Source: Bacteriovoracaceae bacterium (lineage in GTDB: Bacteria > Bdellovibrionota > Bacteriovoracia > Bacteriovoracales > Bacteriovoracaceae). From it: 16,117 nucleotides of DNA. The notes under the pieces are model-generated. The model worked only from the letters and a program-made list of their open reading frames with translations. It did no database searches and was not told the origin of the DNA. The DNA is taken from NCBI GenBank assembly GCA_947440875.1, contig CANETG010000033.1:1-16117 (forward strand), read 5' to 3'. Position 1 is the first letter of the stretch. Each line of letters opens with the position of its first letter. This document shows, piece by piece, positions 7,723 to 14,491 of this stretch. The translations under genes and the position numbers were made by a program.

Positions 7723-9105
7723 ATGGAACAGTATAAAGGAAAGAAGGTTCTCGTCGTTGGTCTTGGTAAGACCGGCTTCGCCCTCGTCCACCTCTTCACT
7801 CAGATAGGATGTGACATAAAAGTTACAGACATGAAGCCGATCTTCGACTTGAACAAGCAAGTGAAGCGCTTGAAGAAAATTAATCCGACACCGCAAATGA
7901 CTTTGGGTGAGCATAAAGATGAAGATTTCATCGAAGCAGATCTCATCGTTTATTCATCCAATGTTGACCCGAACCTTCCGCAGCTTCGCGTGGCGAGAGA
8001 GCACGGAAGAAAAGTTTGTTCTGATTTTGCTTTTGCCTACGAGAATTGCAAAAAACCTGTCATCGCAGTTTGTGGATCTCATGGAAGAACCATCACTTCG
8101 CACATGATCGGTTTTACGCTCAAAGTAGATAAGAAGAACGTCTTTGTTGGTGGTACTTCGGATGAGCCGTTTATCAACTTTCTGTCGCTGCCGAACAAAG
8201 AAGAGATTGATTACGTCGTCGTTGAAGTTTCACCGCAACAGCTTCAGACAATCGATAATTTCAAACCGGTGCTCGCGGTCTATCCGAACCTTGAAGAAAA
8301 AAATCTTCTCGGTCGATTCAAGTCTTCTGCGGAATATCTTGATACCGCTCTCAAGGTGGCAAGAAATCTTGGTCCAGAAAATTATCTCGTAGTAAACTTC
8401 GATAAGCTTGCCTCAAATTCTGTTCTTCGTTCAGCTCAGGCACAGACATTCTGGTATTCGCGCAAGTCCTTCGTCACGATGGGTGTCATCGCTGAAATTC
8501 AGGGCACACATTTCCACGATAAACGGATCCATTCTAATATCCACTATCACTCTGAGTTCAAAGTAACGGACATGAGAATCGTGGGTGTAAATAACCGTGA
8601 GAACCTCATGGCCGCAATGACTGCTTGTAAGGCACTCAAAGTTTCAGACGATGCTATTCAGCATTGTATTGAAAAATTCCCAGGAATTCCTCACCGTCTT
8701 GAGTTCGTAGTAGAGAAAAACGGCGTTCGATTTTACAACGACTCTAAGTCAGAGACGATGGATGAATTAAAAGTTTCTCTTGAGGCTTTTAAGGATCCAG
8801 TGATTCTCATAGCAGGTGGTAAAGAAATAGAAGGTATCCCTTTCGATAAATACGCCAATATTATCCGTGAGAAAGTTCGCGTTCTTGTTCTGGTTGGAGA
8901 AGTGAAAGAAACGATGAACCGAGTTCTTGGTGATGTCACACAGACTTATCTGGTTGGATCCTTTGATGAGGCCGTTCTTCTGGCTTATCAGAAATCAAGA
9001 ACCGGTGACACCGTCCTTCTTTGTCCCGGTAATGACAGTTCTGACGTTTTTAGAGATTTTGAAGAAAAAGGGAACTACTACAAAAAGCTCATTTTCCAGT
9101 TATGA
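7723..9105 (+). CDS. murD: MurD-type ligase (UDP-MurNAc-L-Ala:D-Glu ligase) with atypical active site
   Basis: By position, length (460 residues) and fold this is MurD, which adds D-Glu to UDP-MurNAc-L-Ala. The N-terminal Rossmann motif VLVVGLGKTG starts at about residue 9. The C-terminal half keeps PHRLEFV, GVRFYNDSK (N339 to K342), LIAGGK and FEEKG. The central ATPase motifs are strongly altered. The P-loop reads GSHGRTIT (118-125), with Arg122 for the invariant Lys. The usual DH pair after the 'N.T' strand is K193-N194. The lysine normally carbamylated aligns with Ala, and the His-Asn motif reads NN. E168 in VVEVS is kept. GSHG and IVYSSNVDPNLP look MurC-like. The frame is open and in register throughout, so decay by frameshift is not seen. 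TAAGGAG, overlapping the mraY stop, gives a strong ribosome-binding site. Orthology is likely, but catalytic activity is uncertain. Confidence 0.85.
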   Translation: MEQYKGKKVLVVGLGKTGFALVHLFTQIGCDIKVTDMKPIFDLNKQVKRLKKINPTPQMTLGEHKDEDFIEADLIVYSSNVDPNLPQLRVAREHGRKVCSDFAFAYENCKKPVIAVCGSHGRTITSHMIGFTLKVDKKNVFVGGTSDEPFINFLSLPNKEEIDYVVVEVSPQQLQTIDNFKPVLAVYPNLEEKNLLGRFKSSAEYLDTALKVARNLGPENYLVVNFDKLASNSVLRSAQAQTFWYSRKSFVTMGVIAEIQGTHFHDKRIHSNIHYHSEFKVTDMRIVGVNNRENLMAAMTACKALKVSDDAIQHCIEKFPGIPHRLEFVVEKNGVRFYNDSKSETMDELKVSLEAFKDPVILIAGGKEIEGIPFDKYANIIREKVRVLVLVGEVKETMNRVLGDVTQTYLVGSFDEAVLLAYQKSRTGDTVLLCPGNDSSDVFRDFEEKGNYYKKLIFQL

Positions 9106-9110
9106 TTCTC

Positions 9111-9141
9111 AAAAAGGCTCGCTTTGGCGGGCCTTTTTTTT
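9111..9141 (+). terminator. Intrinsic terminator after murD
   Basis: A 12-bp stem pairs AAAAAGGCTCGC (9111-9122) with GCGGGCCTTTTT (9127-9138) around a TTTG loop, with one G-T wobble (9119/9130). It runs into an eight-T tract (9134-9141). It starts five bases after the murD stop and is the best terminator in the window. It should separate mraY-murD from ftsW-murG transcription, at least in part. Confidence 0.85.
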
Positions 9142-9168
9142 ACCAAAATTTAAATCTCGCGTTACACT
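9139..9168 (+). promoter_or_regulatory. Possible promoter for ftsW
   Basis: TTTACC (9139-9144) and TACACT (9163-9168) are 18 bases apart, and each matches the sigma-70 consensus at four of six bases. The upstream box overlaps the T tract of the murD terminator. A promoter is expected here because the terminator would otherwise deprive ftsW and downstream genes of transcript, but the match is weak. GGTGAG at 9187-9192 sits very close to the ftsW ATG. Confidence 0.3.
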
Positions 9169-9194
9169 GATAGAAAACCTACTTTCGGTGAGAT

Positions 9195-10364
9195 ATGTCA
9201 GACCAAAATAGCAGACTAGAAAAGTTAACTACCTACTTCATGATCAACGTGTTCTTCCTCGTACTTTTCGGGTTGATTATGGTGTTTTCAGCGAGCTACA
9301 TGCACGCTACTGAAAACATGGGATCTAGTTACTTTCTTCTTACCAAGCAGCTCATTTACACTCTACTCGGACTCACTGTTGCTTTCGTATTCTCAAAGCT
9401 CAAAATTATCTATCTGTATAAGCATTCATACAAAATCAACGCTGCCTTCTGTGTGCTCCTTACACTCACCCTCGTTCCAGGTCTTAGTGTGGTGATGAAA
9501 GGTTCTCGTCGATGGTTAAATCTTGGGTTCATGAACCTGCAGCCGGGTGAGTTTATTAAGTTCACATTGATGCTGGCAGCGATTCGTTATTTCGAAAACT
9601 TCAATACGTATTCACCGAAACAGAAAGCACTGTATCTATCTGGCCTCGTTTATCCACTGGCAGTGTTTGTTCTTCAGCCAGATTTCGGTACATTTTTTAT
9701 TGCTTCCATGATCATCGGATTTATTTGCTTCTTAAGTTCGTTCCCAAGAAAGTATTTTTATTCTTTTGTTATTCTCGGATTCGTTGGAGCTGCTGGAATT
9801 TTAGTTGCAGCTCCTTATCGGATGAAGCGCATTCTCGCTTTCCTCGATCCGTGGGCAGATCCGCGCGGTTCTGGATTTCAAATCATCCAATCGTTTCTCG
9901 CTTTTGCGAATGGATCCTTTTTTGGGCAAGGTCTCGGAAACTCGAATGAAAAGCTGTTCTATCTGCCTGAGGCTTACAACGATTTTATTTTTTCGGTCGT
10001 TGGAGAAGAGCTTGGATTTATCGGTGTGTTTTTCACAGCGATGGCATTTGTAAGTTTTATCTTTATCGGATTTAAAATAGCTATTTCACTTAAATCTCGA
10101 GTCGGTGGAATCATGGTGTCTTCGATCGTTTTTGCCATCGGATTCCAAGCTTTCCTCAACATGGGAGTTGTTCTTGGTGTTCTACCGACCAAAGGTTTGA
10201 ATCTTCCATTTATTAGCTACGGCGGCTCATCCATGGTAGCGAATCTCGCTGCTCTGGGACTCGTCTTTGCCTGCATTAAAATTCATCCGAGTGATGTAAA
10301 AGCGGTTAAAGAAAAAGGCAAGCAATCTCCTGTCCGTGCACTTAGAAGTGCATTCGCTAATTAA
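9195..10364 (+). CDS. ftsW: Septal peptidoglycan glycosyltransferase FtsW (SEDS family)
   Basis: FtsW polymerises lipid II into glycan strands at the septum, in complex with FtsI. The 389-residue protein has about ten membrane spans beginning near residue 15. SEDS signatures are VFSASY near residue 30, GSRRWLNLG...LQPGEFIKF, LQPDFGT, and the large periplasmic loop with GSGFQIIQS, FFGQGLGNS and LPEAYNDFIFSVVGEELGF. In that loop Asp263 is the expected catalytic residue (PEAHTDFIF in most relatives, PEAYNDFIF here). LPTKGLNLPFISYGGSS follows. Placement between murD and murG fits FtsW rather than RodA. The ATG has a purine-rich GGTGAG only about two bases upstream, closer than usual. It is probably the first gene of the third transcription unit. 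Confidence 0.96.
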   Translation: MSDQNSRLEKLTTYFMINVFFLVLFGLIMVFSASYMHATENMGSSYFLLTKQLIYTLLGLTVAFVFSKLKIIYLYKHSYKINAAFCVLLTLTLVPGLSVVMKGSRRWLNLGFMNLQPGEFIKFTLMLAAIRYFENFNTYSPKQKALYLSGLVYPLAVFVLQPDFGTFFIASMIIGFICFLSSFPRKYFYSFVILGFVGAAGILVAAPYRMKRILAFLDPWADPRGSGFQIIQSFLAFANGSFFGQGLGNSNEKLFYLPEAYNDFIFSVVGEELGFIGVFFTAMAFVSFIFIGFKIAISLKSRVGGIMVSSIVFAIGFQAFLNMGVVLGVLPTKGLNLPFISYGGSSMVANLAALGLVFACIKIHPSDVKAVKEKGKQSPVRALRSAFAN

Positions 10365-10367
10365 TTT

Positions 10368-11423
10368 ATGAAATTTGCAGTCCTCGTTGCTGGCGGTACC
10401 GGCGGGCACATCAATGCTGCGCTTGCAGTTGGTGAAGCTTTAAAAGAAAAAGATTATCAAATAAAGTATCTCACCGGAAAGCGCGCGCTCGATTACAAGT
10501 TATTTCAAGGACTACCTGTCCGACATCTTGATTCAAAACCCCTTCGCACAAATAATCCTATTGAGCTTTTAAAAAACATCATTATGAATTTTTTGAGTTT
10601 TATAGAGATTTTTGTTTCCTTCATGAGGAAAAGACCAGAGTTCATCGTCGGTGCTGGTGGATACGTTTGTGGGCCGACACTCCTCGCTGGGTTTCTTCAA
10701 GGAATTCCAGTTTTTATTATCGAACAAAATGCAGTGATGGGTTTAACCAATAGAATTCTTGGGTGGATTTCGGGGCGCATTTTTGTGCACTTCACAGAAA
10801 CTCGGGGGCTGTCAGAAAAACTAAAGCAAAAAGTGAGAGTCGTTGGTAATCCGACGAGGAAATCGATTCAACCGGTTCCAGTAAAAACTCCTGATGATGT
10901 TCTTAAGGTTCTTGTCTTCGGGGGAAGCTTAGGCGCCAGTCAGATAAATGATGTAGTCTTTGATATCGTAAAAAAGCCTCCTTTTGTCAGCTTGTCGATT
11001 CATCATCAAATTGGTTTTGGCACAATGCCAACCGGGCTTCAGACAGAAATCGATTACGTGCCGATGAGCTACATTGATAATATGCAGAAAGAATACGAGT
11101 GGTGTGATGTGATCGTTGCGCGCTCCGGAGCCTCTACTGTTTCAGAGCTGGCCATCATTAAAAAGCCCGTTCTGATCATTCCGTACCCACAGGCAACTGA
11201 TAATCACCAGTGGTTTAACGCCCAAATTTTTCGTAAGGAAGCTGACTATTCAGTCGAGGTTCTTGATCCCAAGATCTCCCATTCCGATGCGGTTATACGG
11301 GTCGTTGAATTCCTGAGACAAGCCCACGCTGGTCAGCTTAAACTGACAAAGGACCCTGGAGCAGGAAACTCAACCTGTGATCAGGTGCTGAAGGAGATTC
11401 AGGACTATGTTGGGATGGCTTAA
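10368..11423 (+). CDS. murG: Lipid II synthase MurG (UDP-GlcNAc transferase)
   Basis: MurG adds GlcNAc to lipid I to make lipid II on the inner face of the cytoplasmic membrane. The 351-residue GT-B protein has the N-terminal lipid-binding loop GGTGGH (residues 9-14), GAGGYVCGP, IEQNAVMGLTNR and VGNPTR. In the UDP-GlcNAc-binding half it has GGSLGA (185-190), ARSGASTVSELA and PYPQATDNHQWFNA (H280, Q281). Small departures from the common form are Ala for the Pro after GGTGGH and Cys for Ser in GGYVSGP. Only three bases separate it from the ftsW stop, and the upstream bases are AT-rich with no Shine-Dalgarno, so initiation probably depends on ribosomes finishing ftsW. Its last 17 bases overlap murC. 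Confidence 0.97.
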   Translation: MKFAVLVAGGTGGHINAALAVGEALKEKDYQIKYLTGKRALDYKLFQGLPVRHLDSKPLRTNNPIELLKNIIMNFLSFIEIFVSFMRKRPEFIVGAGGYVCGPTLLAGFLQGIPVFIIEQNAVMGLTNRILGWISGRIFVHFTETRGLSEKLKQKVRVVGNPTRKSIQPVPVKTPDDVLKVLVFGGSLGASQINDVVFDIVKKPPFVSLSIHHQIGFGTMPTGLQTEIDYVPMSYIDNMQKEYEWCDVIVARSGASTVSELAIIKKPVLIIPYPQATDNHQWFNAQIFRKEADYSVEVLDPKISHSDAVIRVVEFLRQAHAGQLKLTKDPGAGNSTCDQVLKEIQDYVGMA

Positions 11424-12774
11424 TACCACACGACTACACTTCATTGGCATAGGCGGAATTGGCATGAGCGGAATTGCCGAAGTTCTCCTCGATCTCGGTT
11501 ATCAAGTCAGCGGGTCCGATCTCAATACTTCCCTTGTGACAGACAATCTTCTCAAAAAAGGCGCAATCATCTATAAGGGTCACGCACCCTCTTACGTCGA
11601 AGGCGCCGACATCGTTGTCTACAGCTCAGCGATTGATCCGAAAAACCCAGAATGTCAGAGGGCGCTAGAACTTCAAATTCCTATGATCAGAAGGGCGGAG
11701 ATGCTCGCCGAACTGATGCGTTTAAAGTTCGGCATAGCCGTAGCGGGTTCTCACGGTAAAACAACGACGACCAGTCTAGTTGCCACAATTTTCCAAGAAG
11801 CAAAACTCGATGCAACCTACATCATCGGTGGAATTGTAAATAATTTGGGCGGCAATGCACGCATGGGCGAGGGGAAATATCTCATCGCAGAAGCCGATGA
11901 ATCGGATGGTAGTTTTCTTCAGTTAAGTCCGATCATGGCCGTCGTCACGAATATCGATGATGATCATCTTGATCATTACGGCACGAAAGAAAAAATTGTG
12001 GATGCGTTCGTGGAATTTCTGAATAAGTTACCTTTTTACGGCAGAGCCGTTCTGAATGCGAATGATGAAGTTTCAAAATCAGTTCGCGAAAGAGTAAAGA
12101 GACCAGTAATCTGGTACGCCATGAGTACCGAGGCAGATTATGTAGCCGAAAATATTTCGTACTCTGTGCACGGGACACATTTCACCCTTAGACATGAAGG
12201 CAAGGACGTCGGAGAGTTTAAGACACATCTCATAGGTGCCCATAATGTTTCTAACACGCTGGCAGCTATTTCAATTTCTCATGAGTCCGGAGTTGATTGG
12301 AATCTCATTCGTTCAGGGCTAATGAACTTCAAAGGCGTGGGGAGAAGGTTAGAAAAAATTTACGAGAAAGATTCATTCGTCGTTATCGATGATTACGGTC
12401 ACCACCCAACGGAAGTATCGGCAACGATTAGAGCTCTCAGAGCGGTTGATGACAGAAAGCTTACTGTCGTTTTTGAGCCCCATCGATTTTCTCGGACACA
12501 GAATTTCTGGAAAGAGTTTCAAGAATGTTTCAGAGGCGTAGACGAGCTGTTTATTTCTCCTATTTATGCCGCAAGCGAAGCCCCGCTATCGGGCATTACA
12601 TCTGAGAGACTTGTTCAGGAAATGCAGGCAAAGGGTCTGAAAGTATCTTATATTTCCCATCTCGAAGAGATGAAAGTAATTCTTGCAGCTAGAAAAAACG
12701 AAGAGGGCATCTTTCTGACTCTCGGTGCAGGTGCAATTTCCAAGAAAGTGAGGGAGCTAGTGGAGGTATTATGA
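11407..12774 (+). CDS. murC: UDP-N-acetylmuramate:L-alanine ligase MurC
   Basis: MurC adds the first stem residue, L-Ala, to UDP-MurNAc with ATP. The 455-residue protein begins with the Rossmann motif HFIGIGGIGMSG, then VSGSDL and VVYSSAI. The P-loop AGSHGKTTTTS has K118. EADESDGSFL begins at E162, and TNIDDDHLDHYG keeps the DH pair. HNVSNTLAA, DDYGHHPTEV and FEPHRFSRT (H359, R360) complete the set. All expected catalytic positions are intact, unlike the nearby murD. The ATG at 11407 lies inside murG and has AAGGAG at 11391-11396. The end overlaps murB as ATGA. No ddl fusion or separate ddl gene follows. Confidence 0.98.
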   Translation: MLGWLNTTRLHFIGIGGIGMSGIAEVLLDLGYQVSGSDLNTSLVTDNLLKKGAIIYKGHAPSYVEGADIVVYSSAIDPKNPECQRALELQIPMIRRAEMLAELMRLKFGIAVAGSHGKTTTTSLVATIFQEAKLDATYIIGGIVNNLGGNARMGEGKYLIAEADESDGSFLQLSPIMAVVTNIDDDHLDHYGTKEKIVDAFVEFLNKLPFYGRAVLNANDEVSKSVRERVKRPVIWYAMSTEADYVAENISYSVHGTHFTLRHEGKDVGEFKTHLIGAHNVSNTLAAISISHESGVDWNLIRSGLMNFKGVGRRLEKIYEKDSFVVIDDYGHHPTEVSATIRALRAVDDRKLTVVFEPHRFSRTQNFWKEFQECFRGVDELFISPIYAASEAPLSGITSERLVQEMQAKGLKVSYISHLEEMKVILAARKNEEGIFLTLGAGAISKKVRELVEVL

Positions 12775-13667
12775 TTTCAGATCAGATCCGAAATCTAATC
12801 GGCGTTGAGGTGAAAGATGACTGCGATCTGGCGTCTTTCACAACGATGCGACTTTCTTCTCGTGGAACGCTGATTGAGGTGCTTGAAACGCAGGCCCTCG
12901 TGACACTACTTCCTTATCTCAATAACCATCAAATCCCGTATCTTCTTTTGGGCTGGGGTGCAAACCAACTTCTTCCACCTGAGGTGCCTGGAGTTGTCCT
13001 TCATTTAAAAATGCCTGTCTCTCCTGAATCTCTTGAAGAGTTGAAACCGGAATATGATTTTCCCGCCTCAGCTGGTCTCAATCAACTTACTGCGCTTGCC
13101 ATAAAATACGGACTCAAGGGCTGGGAAGTTTTTACAGGAATTCCCGCAAGTCTTGGTGGCGCCATCTACATGAACGCAGGAACAAATCTAGGGGAAATAG
13201 GTAATCTCATCCGAACAGTTACGCTCGTTACTCCAACGGGTGAGATTCGTACTGAGATGATAGGCGCAAAGAGTTTTTCCTATCGTAAGAATTATTTTGT
13301 TAAACCTGGCGAAGTGATCGTGAGTGCGACTATCGCTCACCAGGGAATAGACCAGGCGATCTCACAAAAAATTAAAGAGTATTTAGAATACCGTAAAAAA
13401 ACCCAGCCACTAGCGACCCGCAATTGTGGATGTGTCTTTAAAAATCCGCATCCCACTATTCCTGCTGGAAAACTGATTGATCTACTCGGACTCAAGGATT
13501 TACAGATGGGTGACCTGAGAATCAGCCCGAAGCACGGGAATTTCATGGAGAATACCGGAAAAGCAAATTGGGATCAGTTTTCATCCCTTATTTCTATCAT
13601 TCGTTATCAGATGGACCTCTGGTATGGAATTGAATTTGAATTGGAAGTGAAAATCCCCTATCATTAA
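12771..13667 (+). CDS. murB: UDP-N-acetylenolpyruvoylglucosamine reductase MurB
   Basis: MurB is an FAD enzyme that reduces enolpyruvyl-UDP-GlcNAc to UDP-MurNAc with NADPH. The 298-residue length fits the shorter type II MurB. Visible motifs are FTTMRLSSRG near the start, LLGWGANQLL (FAD pyrophosphate loop), GIPASLGGAIYMNAG from G123, SFSYRKNYF with R172, QPLATRNCGCVFKNP, AGKLIDLLGLK and SPKHGNFMEN. The residue in the 'GSVF' motif that donates a proton in characterised MurB enzymes (Ser) is Cys221 here. Cysteine at this site is known in some relatives as far as I recall, so activity is likely kept. GGAGG at 12762-12766 precedes the ATG, which overlaps the murC TGA by four bases. Confidence 0.96.
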   Translation: MISDQIRNLIGVEVKDDCDLASFTTMRLSSRGTLIEVLETQALVTLLPYLNNHQIPYLLLGWGANQLLPPEVPGVVLHLKMPVSPESLEELKPEYDFPASAGLNQLTALAIKYGLKGWEVFTGIPASLGGAIYMNAGTNLGEIGNLIRTVTLVTPTGEIRTEMIGAKSFSYRKNYFVKPGEVIVSATIAHQGIDQAISQKIKEYLEYRKKTQPLATRNCGCVFKNPHPTIPAGKLIDLLGLKDLQMGDLRISPKHGNFMENTGKANWDQFSSLISIIRYQMDLWYGIEFELEVKIPYH

Positions 13668-13670
13668 TCC

Positions 13671-14417
13671 ATGTGGTCAACCCTTTTGGTATCAATACTG
13701 ATTCCCGCCAGCGTTTTCGCTGCCAAACCTGACTCTTTCACACAGAAAGATGTGAAGTACAGCAGCTACATCGGTGAGTGCCCTTCTAAATCAGCAGGCA
13801 TGTTTGGAATTCTTGTGATGAAAGAGTTCGAGAAGAATCACTCATTGAAAGACGTAAAAGAAAAAATTCTTAAGGAGAAACTCGACGAGAAGTTTTTCCT
13901 TTCGGATTATCGGATTTCCTATAATCCAGTAGTAAAAACCTTAAGAATTCGTCTTGATTGTCCGGAGCCTCTTGCAAAAGTTCAGGTTTATAAGTCCAAC
14001 GGCGAAGAACATTATTCTGCGATTCTTGGCTCGAATTCAAAACTTTATGAGCCTCATTACGAAAATCTCATGAAGGCAGAAAAGAAAATCAAAACGAACC
14101 TTCCCCTTCTCGCGCTTACGATGGATCAGATTGAAAGTGATGCCCCTACCACCCTATCTCGTTTTATTAAGGCGATGGACGGAGATCTTCGTAGGACCAT
14201 TTCCGAAATGATTCTGAGTAAAAATGATGATCTTACTATCGTTTTTTCTCTGGGTGGAAAAGCGACGAGTGTCTTTATGGGTGCAGATTTGTGGGAAGAA
14301 AAGCTGAACAAGCTAACGAAGATTGTTGGCTTCGTGAAAGAGAGCAAACGTTATCCTTCGAGCATCAATCTTGTTAATGCGAAGAAGGTTGTTGTCAAGT
14401 TTTCGGATAAAATTTAG
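13671..14417 (+). CDS. Divergent FtsQ/DivIB-like divisome protein
   Basis: The sequence alone is hard to recognise. Its place between murB and ftsA is the FtsQ position. The 248-residue protein starts with a hydrophobic stretch (about 5-16) ending in VFA-AK, which could be a signal peptide cut near residue 17 or a short anchor. There is almost no cytoplasmic tail and no Arg or Lys before the hydrophobic stretch. Residues 55-105 (LKDVKEKIL...NPVVKTLRIRLDCPEPLAKVQV) resemble the end of a POTRA domain. The last part (IVFSLGGKATSVFMGADLWEEKLNKLTKIV...SINLVNAKKVVVKF) resembles the FtsQ beta domain. Cys37 and Cys96 may matter in the periplasm. The ATG is three bases after the murB stop, in the same frame, without a visible ribosome-binding site. 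FtsQ is an inference from context and weak similarity. Confidence 0.6.
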   Translation: MWSTLLVSILIPASVFAAKPDSFTQKDVKYSSYIGECPSKSAGMFGILVMKEFEKNHSLKDVKEKILKEKLDEKFFLSDYRISYNPVVKTLRIRLDCPEPLAKVQVYKSNGEEHYSAILGSNSKLYEPHYENLMKAEKKIKTNLPLLALTMDQIESDAPTTLSRFIKAMDGDLRRTISEMILSKNDDLTIVFSLGGKATSVFMGADLWEEKLNKLTKIVGFVKESKRYPSSINLVNAKKVVVKFSDKI

Positions 14418-14448
14418 AATAAAATTAGGCTAAAGGCCTGAATATTTT

Positions 14449-14474
14449 CAGTGGAATGATTCTGCTGTTTTTTT
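14449..14474 (+). terminator. Terminator-like hairpin (possible attenuator) before ftsA
   Basis: CAGTGGAA (14449-14456) pairs with TTCTGCTG (14460-14467) around a three-base loop, with two adjacent G-T wobbles. It is followed at once by seven T (14468-14474). The stem is modest, so termination may be partial. A competing hairpin, CTGAA/TTCAG (14438-14442 with 14447-14451), uses the same CAG bases, so the two cannot form together. Confidence 0.45.
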
Positions 14475-14491
14475 GAGAAGGGAATCTCATG
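14474..14491 (+). promoter_or_regulatory. ftsA ribosome-binding site in a hairpin loop
   Basis: AAGGGA (14478-14483) lies five bases before the ftsA ATG at 14489. TGAGA (14474-14478) and TCTCA (14485-14489) are complementary, so the core of the site would be displayed in a six-base AGGGAA loop, with the A of the start codon in the stem. The ribosome-binding site is clear. The hairpin is short and its role is inferred. Confidence 0.5.

Noticed and set aside
8144..8392. 82-codon + strand frame inside murD, considered as a sign of frameshift near the altered motifs
   Set aside because: The main murD frame stays open and aligns on both sides, with E168, PHRLEFV and NDSK in register. The alternative frame gives no Mur ligase motif, so the odd residues are not explained by frameshift.
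14418..14488. A promoter directly before ftsA
   Set aside because: I found no convincing -35/-10 pair with 16-18 base spacing. The T tract is better explained by the hairpin in front of it.
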